A stretch of DNA of 64,000 nt from Sinonovacula constricta (taxonomy: Eukaryota; Mollusca; Bivalvia; Cardiida; Solecurtidae), in contig CM017556.1 in the NCBI GenBank assembly GCA_007844125.1, positions 25,337,714 through 25,401,713 of the forward strand, read 5' to 3'. The position numbers and the translations under genes were made by a program. Under the pieces are notes generated by a model, which saw nothing but the letters and a program-made list of their open reading frames with translations, had not been told where the DNA came from and ran no database searches. Below, piece by piece: positions 37,101-50,900 of this stretch (position 1 is the first letter of the stretch; every line of letters starts with the position of its first letter).

Positions 37101-38618
37101 TATAATTGAACTTTTTTTAAATAACTCATAATTTGTGGAAGAATTAGAAAGTGTGACTGTATATCATAAGTTTATAATTATCTCACTATTTTGTGGAATA
37201 ACTGGATATTTTTACTATATGTTTAAGCTTTATTAATTGTTTATTTCGAACTTTCCACAAATAGGCGCGAGTTATTCCACGCCGGCGTGACGGCTCACAC
37301 GATAGAACCCGGCGGCTTTAAGACCAACATCACCAACAAATATCGACTTTTGGATTCTTTCCTCAAGGCCTATCATGGTGCTTCACCGGAAGCGCAGGAA
37401 TACTATGGAGGAAACATTTCAACATATAGTCAGTATTCTTATTTGGTAACATTTATAAGCTTTTAATTTTCATTATTCAAACAAATATTCCAGTCAGAAG
37501 AGACTTCGCCATAGTAAAATTTACATTTTTAATTCTTTGTTTAAAAAGCAAAATGTCTTCGATCGTTGTATTACCTATGGACAGTTTGAACATGTTGTCT
37601 TCAAAAAGTTTTGTCTTGTCTTGAGAGTTGAAGGATAAAGGCGTTGCGACGCTTTTCAGCTAATTCAGTCGTTTTAAGGACAGTAGCATGTATATACCTC
37701 AAGAATTAGAATGTGTAAACATAAGGCATGTATATTCGTCGGTCACAAAGAGTTCATTGATTGGCTCGATGGTGACTAAATATTTTCAATATATATAAGT
37801 GCGGATCATATAGTTCTATACGTTGCATGTACCTACTTTAATTATCATAACCTGTACTTAGGATCACTTTAAACCCACTAGTTCTATGGTTAAAAGGACA
37901 TAAAATAAGGTTACCTTACTAATTAACGCCTATACAATAATTTATACGAAACAATAATTCAATACGTTCGTAAGGTTATGTTCTAAAACACGATTTATAC
38001 TTAGAAGTATTTGTAAGGAGATTCCTGGTTTAGACAGATTGAGCAAAATTAATATTTGCTTTAATAAGGGGGACATTACACTAACATTTCTAATTGCAAT
38101 GTGTTTAGTGCGTTAACTATTGAGAACGCCTCAGATGGACTACATGCACAGAAAATTGTGTCTTATTAAATGCGATATTATTTGTAAAATATCATTGAGT
38201 ATTTTGAATAAATATAAGCAAATGCAAAAATAAAATTGACTGTAATTCTATACTTTTATATATACATATAAAGTTTATGAAAATACTTACCCACACACGT
38301 GTGGTAACATATGTTTCTATCATTTCAAAAATAAGGAAATAATATCCGCTTAGTATCACCAATGAACTGTTTGTACTTCAGTTACCAATGGTATCATGCG
38401 AACGGAAAAGTATATCAGCACCAAGCCCCAGAAGGTTGTCGATGCCATGGTCCACGCACTTCTGGCAAAATTTCCCAAAGGACCACTACCTTGTTGGAGT
38501 AGACGCCAATATATTCTTCCGCATATGTCGCTATCTACCCACATGGATGGTGGACTACTTTTTTGGCTATCCACCTCCACACGGACCTAAATGCGAAATG
38601 TTACTAAAGACGGAATAA
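33840..38618 (+). CDS. Membrane-anchored short-chain dehydrogenase (SDR9C/RDH-like), three frameshifts
   Basis: Four exons, 33840-34173, 36194-36458, 37265-37428 and 38382-38618, with matching phases, encode about 332 residues, the usual size of retinol/17-beta-hydroxysteroid dehydrogenase-like SDRs. Seen in order: an N-terminal anchor (FWIYGAVSVLFLLAAIFI), the NAD(P)-binding TGCDSGFG, NNAG, the VNLFGT helix with its Asn, a catalytic Ser in SVTSD, the YCVSK active site, IEPGGFKTNI, and a C-terminal WMVDYFFGY. The class oxidises or reduces steroids, retinoids or related lipids at the ER membrane; the substrate here is unknown. Oddity: a one-base loss near 36286 (stop TGA at 36289), a one-base gain near 36351 and a one-base gain near 38480 break the frame, while splice sites and motifs are intact. 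This means a recent pseudogene or assembly errors. Confidence 0.82.
34500..34715 (-). mobile_element. tRNA-derived SINE, family 2 (SDR intron 1)
   Basis: On the minus strand the head reads 'tccgtggtctagtggttaag' (strong A box) with a B-box-like 'gtgtccgaaccccg' downstream, followed by a body containing 'gcttgagcaagac' and 'acattgct'. I recall similar body strings in widely distributed animal SINEs, but the exact family is not assigned. The tail end is uncertain. Confidence 0.6.
34716..36193. other. SDR intron 1, remainder
   Basis: Contains a 107-codon + strand frame (34926-35249) rich in Cys and Ser, with no domain I recognise and no suitable splice sites. The rest is AT-rich without features. 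Confidence 0.4.
36194..36458 (+). CDS. SDR exon 2: NNAG, Ser and YxxxK, with two frameshifts
   Basis: Acceptor ctttacag, donor gtaaat. Frame 1 gives LWGLVNNAGVMPSY...EDFRS and meets TGA at 36289. The next frame gives KVNLFGTISVTLAFLPLLRA, and after about 36351 the original frame gives LVTVCSVTSDVAIPAIANYC and VSKAGAKIF. The two shifts cancel, so total exon length (265) keeps the phase expected for exon 3. Confidence 0.82.
37265..37428 (+). CDS. SDR exon 3
   Basis: Acceptor cacaaatag, donor gtcagt. It encodes RELFHAGVTAHTIEPGGFKT, the PG motif region after the active site, and a helical segment ending GGNISTY. The frame is intact. The donor at 37429 was preferred over gtattc at 37433 because only it keeps the exon 4 phase. 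Confidence 0.85.
38382..38618 (+). CDS. SDR exon 4: C-terminal end, one frameshift
   Basis: Acceptor tacttcag. It encodes GIMRTEKYISTKPQKVVDAM and VHALLAKFPK, then, after an extra base near 38480, DHYLVGVDANIFFRICRYLP and WMVDYFFGYPPP to the stop taa at 38616-38618. If the base is real, translation ends at 38590 with an altered tail. Confidence 0.82.
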   Translation, partial: LPMVSCERKSISAPSPRRLSMPWSTHFWQNFPKDHYLVGVDANIFFRICRYLPTWMVDYFFGYPPPHGPKCEMLLKTE

Positions 38619-38673
38619 AGTAGGCGAAGAACAATCTGGCAAAGCATTATTTTGTGCAATGCAACTACAATGC

Positions 38674-38679
38674 AATAAA
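38674..38679 (+). promoter_or_regulatory. Poly(A) signal of the dehydrogenase gene
   Basis: AATAAA 55 bp after the stop codon, followed by a T-rich stretch. Confidence 0.6.
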
Positions 38680-39109
38680 ATGTTTTCAGCTTTTTGTATA
38701 TATTTGTTACATGCATCCATTCAATATGTCATCTTTACATACATACAAACACTGTTAAAATTATGTTAATCATTGATTTGACCTTTTTGTATCTAACTTT
38801 AAGGTTAACACGCATATATATCATTTTATAAAACAAACGACAAATTTGAATTTTCGTGAATAATAATGGACAGGGTATTTTCTGTCACAATCTGTAATTT
38901 TAATTCATATACAATTTGTTTTATCTTGTAGCATAGGGACCTATTTAATATTTTTATCTTGTAGCATAGGGACCTGTTTAATGGCATAGAAGAAGAACTT
39001 ATCTACAATACTTTTTGTTACCAACTAATTTTCCTTGTCGTTTTCGAGTATACTTTAAGGGCAATCATAATTCAACACGCTGATAAAGACTGCTGGGAAC
39101 AGTCGAAAC

Positions 39110-39177
39110 ATACAATACAATACAATACAATACAATATAATACAATACAATGCAATACAATGCAATACAATACAATA
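39110..39177. repeat. ACAAT pentanucleotide repeat
   Basis: About 13 tacaa units with a few tgcaa and tataa variants. Confidence 0.92.
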
Positions 39178-39885
39178 TCTATATTTCCTTCATTGTTGGA
39201 GATTTATTGTATATGAACAGGACATGGTATATAAACAAAAATAATAAAAAATAAAATGGAGTATTAAATTTAAATTGACATAGTTTACAAATAGGACAAA
39301 AGATGAAAAAGTAAGGCAATGAATAATAGAGAAAAATTGTTATTAAACATTGTACAAATACTGTAGTTTAAATCCCTCAAGGTATTGTATGGTTTGATGG
39401 TTACATGTAAACTGTATTTATTACGGCTGTGTGTGTGTTTCGTGTTGATCATAAACTTGAACCAAAATGTTCGTGTTAATATTGTTAAATGTGTTTTCAA
39501 ACTTACAAAGCATTTCATAAACAATGATATCATTATAAATCAAACATTGTCGTTTGTTTTTGCACTTCTTGTCAAGATTCTGATGTATAATTGACCTTTC
39601 TGAACTATTTTATACAATTAATGTATTGTGTTTTGAATATTTTATCTCTATGAAATCAATGACACATTTTATAAAATTGTATAAAAATTTAATGTTTTCC
39701 TGTTGACGTGTGTAAATACTTTTCATTTATCCATATTTTATGTAAAATGTTTTTTTACAAATAAAATTTAAAAAAAAACACTGAAGCACCCTTGAGTCCG
39801 TTCCTTTTTTACATTAAGAAGAAATTTCTGCCATAGACAATAGTATTATTATTTCAAAACATATAGTTATATTATTATGCATATA

Positions 39886-39898
39886 TATATATGTGTGT

Positions 39899-39951
<53 letters not shown>

Positions 39952-40148
39952 TGTGGTGTGTGTGTGTGTGTGTGTGTGGGTGTGTGTGTGGGTGTGGTGG
40001 TGTGTGTGTGGTGGTGGTGTGTGTGTGTGTTGTGTGTGTGTGTGTGTGTGTGGTGTGTGTGGTGTGTGTGCTGTGTGTGTGTGTGTGTGTGTGTGTTGTG
40101 TTGTGTGTGTGTGTGTCTGTGTGTGTGTCTGTGTGTGTGTGTGTGTGT
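39886..40148. repeat. TG microsatellite with TGG interruptions
   Basis: Long (TG)n with many extra G insertions in the middle. The frames of 90-121 codons on both strands (Cys/Val or His/Thr) are translated repeat. Confidence 0.97.
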
Positions 40149-40198
40149 ATATATATAATTTAAAATTATTAAATTTCAATTATTGTTTCATTATTTTG

Positions 40199-40238
40199 TT
40201 ATATATATATATATTATATAATATATATATATATATAT

Positions 40239-40299
<61 letters not shown>
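40199..40299. repeat. TA microsatellite
   Basis: Nearly pure (TA)n, separated from the TG tract by about 50 bp of AT-rich DNA. Confidence 0.95.
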
Positions 40300-40301
<2 letters not shown>

Positions 40302-41728
40302 ATAATAATATAACTTTATGTTTTGAAATAATGAAATAATAATTGAAATTTCGTAACTTTAATGCGAAATAAACTTGATATTTTAATATAATCAGATACC
40401 TTTACTGGAAAAAATGACAGATTTAACTCCTTTGCTTTTCGTAAAATAACTTATTTTTAAGAACCAATGTGTGTTGAATAATTATTGCTTGAATCATAGG
40501 TTAATAAAAACATATATACATTTCTTTTGCTGATTACTAAATAAGGCTCTCTTATATTTTCGGAAGATTTGTCCAGAAAGTTGGGCAGAAACAATCTTCA
40601 ACACAAATGAAACAATTGTAAAGACACAATCTATCTGAATTTCATATCGCATTATTTTATTCCTCTTATGTATCATAAATTCGATGTTTTCTGTTCTTTT
40701 AAACAAACAACATCACTCTTAAAACACCAAAATTAGTGTTTAGTCTCTTTTTGTTCTGGAAGAAAAATAAATTGTTAGAAAGGGGAAGGTGTAATATAAC
40801 ATAAGACTGACAACGAATCGAGGGATAATTGTTGCCATGACCAATTCGAAATGGTACAACGACAAATTTTAATTTTGTTATACTACTTACAATAAGATAA
40901 GTTTGAAATTGTGACACAACAATACCATATGTTTTTATCTTAAGTAGGGCAATTCTTATCATGCAAATATGTAAATACAGTTATAAATAAGTTATTAAAT
41001 TACAAGTATACACTTTAATTAGCAAATTAATGCATAGGACCTCATGTCCCAGCCTTTTTGAATGATAGTATAAAATGATTGTAGTAAGACTGTCCGGAAG
41101 ATATTCAATCTCAGACTCACATATAGGGCCTTACACTTAAATTAAAATATTATCTTAGAAATCATTATGTAGTGTTCTAAACATATGCGCTGATATATAT
41201 TTTTAACACCGCCTTAAATCAAGTTTATCATTTAAATCTAATCTCATTTGCAACAGTAATTTCCCATAAACATGTCTCAGTTCTGTGCCGAGCAAATGTT
41301 CATATTTGTTTTATATTTTCATACTATCTAAATAAAGTTATATCACCCTCTAAATAAAGGCATAATGGAATTATTAAAGGGTAAGCGTAAGAATGTGCAA
41401 AACAAAATTAAGCCGAAAGTCGATTTCTTTCTTAATTAATATGTACGTGTATTTAAAATATATGGCATTTCAAACAATAGTGCCTAGCGTTACATCTTTC
41501 ATAAAAAATAAAACTATAAATTAAAAACAAAACAAAATAATGTTGCAAAGTTTAAATGTATTACAGTAGATCAGACGAGATCTAGCGTCAATCGATCGAG
41601 ATGTAAGCGACACATCGCAGCTTACAGAGCAATGCTGAAATACACATAGCTGAGTCGACTGATCAGTCCAATGTCCACACGCATGATAATGCAAGAGGTG
41701 ATTTTTATGTTGTCACCGGTTAACTAAA
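40300..41728. other. Upstream region of the third gene
   Basis: AT-rich; no exon recognised and no clear TATA box near 41729. Any first non-coding exon could not be located. Confidence 0.45.
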
Positions 41729-41998
41729 ATGGATTTGTTTACTCTCATTATTCTGTTTATTTTCATTGTATTTGTGAAAATTCTACTCACCCCACAACCA
41801 CCGCGGATTAAAGGAGTTTATTCCCAACCCAATAAATGGTACTGGGTAAAGTATTGCGTGTTTCGTGCCTTACTTTTCCTACGAAAGTTGCAGCGAAGTA
41901 GGAAGGTGGCCGGGGACAATGCTGGAATGGGGAGAAAATCGAGGAATTCTCCGGAGGAAATGGACAAAGTTCAAGCTTTACCACCAGAGCATCCAAAG
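41729..41998 (+). CDS. Third gene exon 1: anchor and linker
   Basis: ATG in an 'aaaatgg' context. 90 codons: the membrane anchor, then KWYWVKYCVFRALLFLRKL, a basic linker and LPPEHPK. Donor gtgaat, phase 0. Confidence 0.82.
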
Positions 41999-44900
41999 GT
42001 GAATGTAATTTATGATTAACATCGGTTGTGTTGTTCGATTTTGTCACAGCAATAAGTTAAAAAGACTGAAACCGGATTGTTATTATAAAGACGGTGCCTA
42101 AGTTAGATGATCCTCGACAAAAGAGTCCGTACGTTGATTTTAGTCTGGCATCTATTCGCTGTTTCTTTTGTTTATTGTTTACTTTAGAACTTAAACTGCT
42201 AGATTGTATTCAGCTGATTAAACATAACGGAGCATAGATCAATTAATGTTTATATAATTAAATCCAGTCAACAAATCAATGTTTATTCTTCTTCAGGGGC
42301 GTATCATAAATGAAAATAAATATTACCCACGAGCTTTTGGAAGGGTATTTTCCCCGCCGGCTATCAAAGAGAATTTTTGCATTGTCTTTGTTACCAACTT
42401 TATGCTATTTTATGTTAGATATATTAAGATATCTTAGAATGGTTAGTTGCAAAGAAATCAGATTATCGACTCCTTTTATCGTGTTGGTTATAATTTATTT
42501 GTTTTCCAATTACTAAAATAAGTAAAATCTCCTTAATTGGGTAATGTTGACAAGATTGTATGATAATGCATACGGCTTACCACCACGTGCCATAAACACG
42601 GTGTATAAACATTTAAAACACCAGTTCCATCTAAGTGAAAATACATTTGATCAAAGACAAGTTTCTTTGAGACAAAAACAAAAAATAAAACATTTTTTGA
42701 GCGGAGTAAATGCATGTTAATTAAGGAAACTTGTTCCGCGGAACACAACCATATTATAGTTTTCCAAGTGTATGCGTATTGTGTCATTTCTTCCGTAAAT
42801 CGATTCAAACGAAGCTGCACAACTTCTTATGTGCTAAGCACAATCAAAGGTTGTCATAGTTATCAACCACTACACTTTTCAAATATATAACACTCGTATT
42901 GTATGTGATCATTTACATTGTACCTAACCATCGAAGTAACAGCCTATTTTTGGGCGATAGCAACAACGTCCATATTTCGCGATCAGAAAAACTTCGTTAT
43001 TCGTGAAATATATCTTTTTGACCTCTCAGTAAAATTAAAAATCTATTTATACTTGAAATTTAATAAAAATCGAAGGTTTATTCAGTGTTATATATCCGTT
43101 AGAATATCATTTATGTGACGCAAGCCTTGAACTAATGTATATGCATTTATGTCTGTCTATTTGTCTTTTATTTTTATATGGTCTGTCCATCCGTCAGACT
43201 GCCTGTATGATGTCTAATGAACTAACTGGTGATGTTTTTAGGCGGTGGATGCTGTGTACATTACAGGCAGCAACGCAGAAGGTCAGTTCCTAGTCACAGC
43301 GACAGCCAGACGACACAACCAGCATATACAGACAATCCTGCTGCTAAGGGTATGTTATATTTGTACAATACCAAAGTTCAGAGATAAAATACCATTGCCT
43401 AACGCCAGCAAATACGTATAAAGGTTTATAAGACTGGTGGGTGTGGTATCGTGCCAAGTACTAACAGCATGCTATTCACCTTGAAGAAACCACTGTATAT
43501 GTGCTTCAAGTAAATATCGTTTTCTGTGAACTGACACATTGTTAGGGGAAGGATTTATCCAGCATTTAAGCATATATGTGTTAGTAAAAGTACACTGATT
43601 AAAAGTGTAAATCTCATTTCGTGACACAATTTATTATGAAATTTTCATTTACGTCGACAGTTTGAAAATGACAAACGAGCATTGCCATAGTGTATTTATA
43701 TTTTCAATAGCACAAGATTGTAATTAACAAATTGCAAAACACTGAAACAAAACATTGCAATATATAATAAATAAAATAGAGAAAAGATTTATAACATTTT
43801 AACGATCAAGGAAATTGTATACCGAATGACCGAACTACTTTTTTATAGTTAAGTCACAATTAAATTGAGCGTTAATACTCCTGTGTTAGATTTAACTGTG
43901 TGCTTTGAAATGATTTTGTTTTATTCTGCGACCTGTCCAAACCATTTCAACAATGAAGCCAACTATATTTCTTAAATGTATATAGTATGCCAATAAACAT
44001 GGGGTTGTCATATGTCAACAGTTTAAAAATACTTCTAAAATATAAACTGTGCGTTTTAGCTAATTTGGCTATATATTTTCATTTTACACAAGTAGAAGTG
44101 TTTATTGTTTTCTATCTACATGTTTTATTTTGCATATAGATTATGATGTTTTTTTATGGCATGTCGCACATAGCTGTGTTGTTTGGTTTGAAGAGTAAAG
44201 CATTTTTACAAGAGGAAAGTTTTATTTTGACGTGTTCTATTGTATATTCCAAAGTTGCCCGAAATAGGTTTCCTAGAGCTCCCTTGTATGCCAGATACGT
44301 CCCTGACCGGCGACAAGGACGACGAGTACTCTGCCGGGGGTCTTCTTATACGGGTGGTGGAACCCATGGTTAAATGGAACATCAGCTTCGACGGCAAACT
44401 CAGGTAAGGTTACAAAGCAAGACTAAAAACTGCTATGCCATACATAGATAAAAAGTAAGTGCTTGACGTGGGTTCACATGTTCAAGTATGAAAAGCCATC
44501 ATTAAAATTTGTGTGCAAAACTCAGGTATGATCAACGAAGCACCTTGAACGCTTGTTATTATTTTACAGATGGAATAAAAAGTGCTAAGTACAAAACAAG
44601 TTTTCTTCTTAATTATACTCACTCAGAAGAAGACTTGATGTACGAGTAGTGAAACCTGTAAAGTGGAATATCACCTTGACGGAAAATTACGTTGGGAAAG
44701 CCATTCTTAAAGCTGGTTTGCAGATTTAGGAGTACGGTTTCCAAAGCGTTTGTTCAGAATATTCAGACACGTCTTAGGTTAATATGTTTAACGGTTTCAA
44801 AAGAAACAATTAGACACTGTTCATATTGATGAATATAATTGTGAGCCTACATGCATCACATATCCTATGACTGACACAAGAGTGTTAATAACACAAATTT

Positions 44901-47900
44901 AAGATACTGAATAGTCGTAATACCATTATATTTTATTCATTTGCTATTTTAACTACATTTACACACAGTAAACGCTCCATGGCAAATATTTTTTAAAATG
45001 ATGACAAAGTAATCTGAGACCGCTTCATAATAATACTGCATTAATTGTGTATCTTAAAATATAGTATTAATCATTTTAATCTTAGAAACACTGTTTCAAG
45101 CTATATAAGGTAGTATTTTAGATATAACAAAACGTGTTTATGGAGCAAATGTAAAGAAGGATAAATTAGGAAGAAGAGACAATGCAACACAGAAAGGCAT
45201 TTTACTGAAAAAAAATTGATTTTGTGCACATTTGTTTCTTCACTTGGATTTTAACTGGAAGGCCTGTAACGTAATATGAATAGCTACATAAAAGGCAAAA
45301 GGGTGGCATAAAACGCTTTTTATTGTTACAGACAGGAATCTAGCGCCGAAATTTTAAGATCACAATGGTGAAGTTCGGCCCGAGTCTGGATGTCGTGACT
45401 AGTTATGTCAATAACTACAAACAAGACACCTGACTGACGTACAGACATTTTTATTGGTCCATTCTGGAAACAGCATGGGCATTGTTGATCGTAATGGTCA
45501 GCATGATTGGAAATCGTTTTTCCCGGCAGTGTTGATTGTTTTACCGAAAAACTGCTAAATGTTTATTTCATCTGAGACTGGAAGATATGAACCGATTATA
45601 CAGAAAACATAACTGAATAATTAAGCCGCATGTAAGGTTTGTTTACTGTTTGACAGGAGAACTGTTGAGGGTAAAATGCATCCTAGTCTGAAAGCCATGA
45701 ATCAATCGATTTTTTATATAAAAAGTAACCGTTTGGTTGTATGAAATCTGCATTTATTGTTCCAGGCTGGTGTCTACCGGAAAACTACTGAAGGTTAAAT
45801 TCAGCCTAGACTGGAAGGCATGTACCGGCTACTTTGACTTCGACACCGATCTTAGTCCGGCAGTCCTGTGTGATGCCATTGCCCGGGAACAGTGGTCTCG
45901 GCAGTTCTTTGACACGCTTCAGAAGTAAAATAATAAATTCAATTCTCATAATCCTTATTTGAAGTTTGGATATTTAATAATTATTTAGTATTGCATAAAA
46001 ACGTCTGTAGGTGTAATTGAGTCGTCAAAAAAGCATGTTGAAACTAGTTTGCAACTTATATGTTTGTCGGGGACATTTAACATGATAGCACGAAAAGAAG
46101 CAAGACTATTTCCAATGCCTTTATACACTTTGTTCAAGAAATGAAACTTTCACCAATTTGTATACTCCTTTCGTAATCGCACATTCGACATATACACTGT
46201 GAAAAGTTATTACGGAAATGAACCGCGTTGTGTTTACGAAATCAAAAGCTTACACAGTTTAGTTTTAAATGTATTCATTATTTACATAGTTAATAAGACA
46301 CATTACGGCTAATTATTGAAGGAAATTAACATACTGTGTTTACGAGAAGAAACATGCAACATTTTGTTAATTAATTCATTAACTGCATGGTTCATACGAT
46401 GAATTATCAGCAATTATTGCAGGAATTAACAATAGCGTGTTTAGGTCACAGAAGTTTGTTAATTTTTTCATAGAATGCACAATTCGTTGGACCCATTAAA
46501 AACATGTATTCGGTAATAAACCATTTTATGTCTACGAACAAATTGGACTTCGCTATAATGACTACAATAGTGTCGCTGACAATAGAAAGCTAAAGACAAT
46601 TAGTAGAAAAATTAAGCTTATTCCAGTTTGGTCACTTCACTTTTCATAACAGGATTCACCAAACGCATTACGAGCAGTTTGGGGACACCACGGGCATGGT
46701 GGAGGTTGAAGGTCATGACCCCGTCAAGTTCAACGTGAGAGGAGTAAGGGACCATTCGTATGGTAAATATCGCACAAGTGCATGTACTGGAGTTTGTAAA
46801 GATATTCGTGTCAATGGCAAGCATAAAATAAATGCAAGGAATAAAAATAACAAATAGTATATATCCATACACATATATACGTATGACGAGGTCAATGTGG
46901 ATAAGGAAATAATTACACAATTCACCTCTTTTATAACTGTCATACAACTGTACGCGTATGACAATGTGAATAAAGAAAAATACATAATACACCTCTTGTA
47001 TCACTGTCACTAAAATGTACGCGTATGACAATTTGTATAAAGAGAAATACAAAATACACTTTTGTATAACTGTCACTTAAATGCACGCGTATGGCAGTGT
47101 AACTAAAAAAAAATACACAATACAACTTTTGTATAACTGTCACACAAATGTACGCGTATGACAGTGTGACTTAAGAAAAATACACAATACACCTTTTGTA
47201 TAACTGTCACTCAAATACAATGTACACACGTACAACTTAAATGAAGAGAATAAAATACAAAACACACTGCTATCGTAACTCACATAAACGGACACGTATA
47301 AGATGTAAACGAGGATAATAAAATAAACAATACACCTATATTGTAACTGTCACGCAAATTTACTGTATAACGATGTGCATGAGAAAAATAAAATGCACAA
47401 TGAAATTCTTTTATAACTTTCATACACATGTACACGTACGATGTACATGATGAAAATACACAATGCACTTCCATTATTACTATCACATAAATGTACTTGT
47501 ATGACGACACGAAGAAAGCAAGTCATTAAAATTTATTATAATAGTCACACACATAGCATTAAGGTCACTGTTGGCGGGAAAATTCACCCAACAAGCAAAC
47601 AGGCATTAAGGTCACACAAGTGTACTCATATTTTCATAAAAAAGAATGAATGAAACAAAGACACCTATGCACCTGTATTATACATGTCTCAAAAATATAC
47701 GGATGTTCAAGTATAATCTGCCTGTTTGATTGCGGGTCGCTTGACCAAGACAAGATCGCTTTATCCTTCTTTGTTTATTTGTCTTTTTTTTTACGATAAA
47801 GACTGAAGATAGAAATTATGTCAATATTTATTCTTGTTCTTTGTGTAACAAAAATCAAGATTATCGAAGTATTTAATAAAATTATAAGGAAATCATGAAT

Positions 47901-50900
47901 TAATTAAAAATAAAACAAACATACTAAACAATTGTATTAGGTGGGGAAAAATTAACAGTAAAAGCACTATTCAACGTTTGGTGAGATTCATTGTTGTGTG
48001 AACCCTAACTGCAGTAGCGTGGTAAAACTATCGAAAAAAAGCGAACTATTAACTTTTAAAGTGTATTGAGAACTTACAAAACAAACATTTAATTTTATAT
48101 TTTAAATGCTTTTATGCTTGCATCATGGTTACTTGGTCAAAAGAAAAGTTCAATTCCATAACTAAGGGAGGTAACTCACTGATAGCCAAAGAATGGGTAG
48201 TCTTATGAAATCCTCGAAGGAGTAGTCCGCACTTATATAAGTAAATGATGTAAAGACGCACTTCTTATATATAAACAAATGTTGGTTTGTTTATTGATGA
48301 AGGAAATAAAGGAAACGATATTTTCGTAATTTAACTCTGCACAATGCCAACGGATTATTAATCTCATAGTAAATGTATATGTACAAGAAAGGCAATTTCA
48401 CATTGAAAACACAATTCAATGATGGTACATAAAAAGGAAAGACGATCAAACCACTACTTTTATAAATGATACACAATAATATACTGTTGTAACTGATGGA
48501 AATAGAATCTACTTTTAACTCCCGTAACATCTAAATGTCACAAAATGCTTTATTGTCAACATTGACAATGTAAAAGGTAAAACTTGTCCTTTTATGATCT
48601 CATGTCACAATTAAAGATTTAAATAGGTCCTTAGAAGGACTAGTATTGTCGTCAAACGGATGTTGGTTAGTTCCAGATTCGTCATTGTTTTGCTATTCAT
48701 TTGTTGTACATGTTTACAGTTCTTTGTCATACTATTAATGCTTGTGTTTTTTACTAAAACTAGACACAAGCAATTTTTCCATTCAGCATGTATTATTTAC
48801 AGACATCTAAGAAACTATGGCAAACTTTTTAGATAAATGACACATTGTGCTGCCAACTTTACACAATATGAAAAATTGTCTGTTCTTTTTGTAGTCTTCT
48901 TCTATGTTGTTATATTCTAGATTTTATAAAAATTAACTTGGCTTTATCTTCTGAATCAGCTTCATTGAAACGCCGTTGTTCTTTCAAAGACACCTTTACT
49001 GTATTATGCGAACTAACAACGTTGAAGTATACACGTATTGCATCGTCCTGATAACGTTTGTTCATTGTCTTTGTGTAACAGGGTGGCTTACGGGGGTCCC
49101 AACGCAAACAAAAACCATGGCTCTAACTTTCCATTTTATTCAGTAAAGGGGAACCTATACAAAACAGAATTAATAAATTCATGTGCAACATATGTAAATT
49201 CGCTATACTGCTATGATAAATATAAAAATCAGCAATATTTTGCTTAACGCTCATAATAACATTATATTGAATGAATCGTATAAAGATTGACATTCTATAC
49301 TATTATTCATAAATGCGTTATCTAGCCGTGCTATTTACTGAGACAGTGCAAAACAATTATGTACTCCGTAAATAGACTAAATCAACATATCCCAATACAT
49401 ACACATATCTCAAGCATACAAATAGTTACGCGTGAATGTAACTGCATTATTAACATCCGTACAAATACAATTGTGCAATTACAAAAACAATTACTTATGG
49501 TTGCCTGTTAAAGCAAGTATGCAAACTAATATTTTAATGTAATATATTGTAAGTCCACCACAAACAGTGTACAATTTAATGCAGTTTTCCATTTAAGAAA
49601 TCTTGGTTAAATAGTCTGTGTAATTAAGTAATAAAAGCTAAAGCTAACGATAAAGTTAAACCAAAAGCTTTTCCTTTCTTACAAAAATAGGAAGTAATTA
49701 CAAATACTTAACCAAGAGGTTAGGGTGAGAGATTTAATTACACGGACCGTACTGCTGTGCTGCTAATGTACAACTGCTGGACGTACTGGTCTACAACTGT
49801 ACCTGACACAGTGGTCAGTTACGATATGTTTGATTGGGTTTATAACTGGTTATATGGTCACTGTGTAAATGTAATAGTGTGAAGCTAAACTGTGTATGTG
49901 TTCTGTAAAGTATGTTTGATTAGAGATGTATCCGCACCCTAACACTTTGCAGGCAATATTCGAGACTGGAAGCAATTACACCGCTACTGTATGCAGTATG
50001 TCAGCTTCGCAGACGGCACCTGTCTTTGTGTAGCCGCCGTGTCCATGCCAGACACTACATCCAGGTATAGATGGCAGTTTTGTTCCAATGTTATTCTTAA
50101 ACTTATTAAAAGTCAACAAAAATCAAAAGTTATGGACAACGAACAAAAATACGAACATACACTCCATACTCGCTTCGTCATGGTTATAACGCTAATGACA
50201 CTGGGAATAACATCTATTGAAGTATTTTTCAAGGTATTCAAATATTTTCACATTTGTATCGGTGCATGACAAAGAATTAAATATACCGTACTCATGCTAT
50301 GACCCATGATTTAAATACTTACACTTTTATACCAAAGCTTGGGTGGGAACATGTCCTGTCTTGTAAACATATTAAAATATACACACGAATACTTATGCCA
50401 GTGCAAGACATGAACTTAATATATATTGTTCATAAAGCGTTCAGTCACTACCAATGCGAGAAATAGAACATTCCTTTTGTGTAACATTTACACTTTCAGA
50501 GAGGAAATCTAGTCTCTACCCTAGTTCTTTGTACAAGATATGATTTGTCCCCATTTATTCCATCTTCTGTTACATAATCGTTTGCGACAGTTTGTAGCAA
50601 TAACAATCGTAGAAGAGAATCCAAAAACACTCTTAGTGGATTCGTACTTAGTGGATTCGTATGCTTTATTGTACCCAGGTTATAATACGATGAAATTTAC
50701 ACATTTTCATGTACCCATGGAGAATATGAGACATATGGTCGTATAATATACAAACAGGCACAAACATGCGCGCAACATTCACGCGCACCCACGCGGGCGC
50801 ACACTAACACACATTCATCTACTTACCACAGTGCTAACATTGTCTGTCCCTATACACGAAGGTCAGCAACAGTAGATCAAAGTTCTCAAACGCGCTGTTT

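Noticed and set aside
39814..40240. Frames of 90-121 codons rich in Cys/Val or His/Thr
   Set aside because: They are translations of the TG microsatellite on both strands.
46618..47076. 152-codon minus-strand frame
   Set aside because: It is the shadow of + strand exon 5 plus the 67-bp minisatellite; the + strand exon has splice sites and family motifs.
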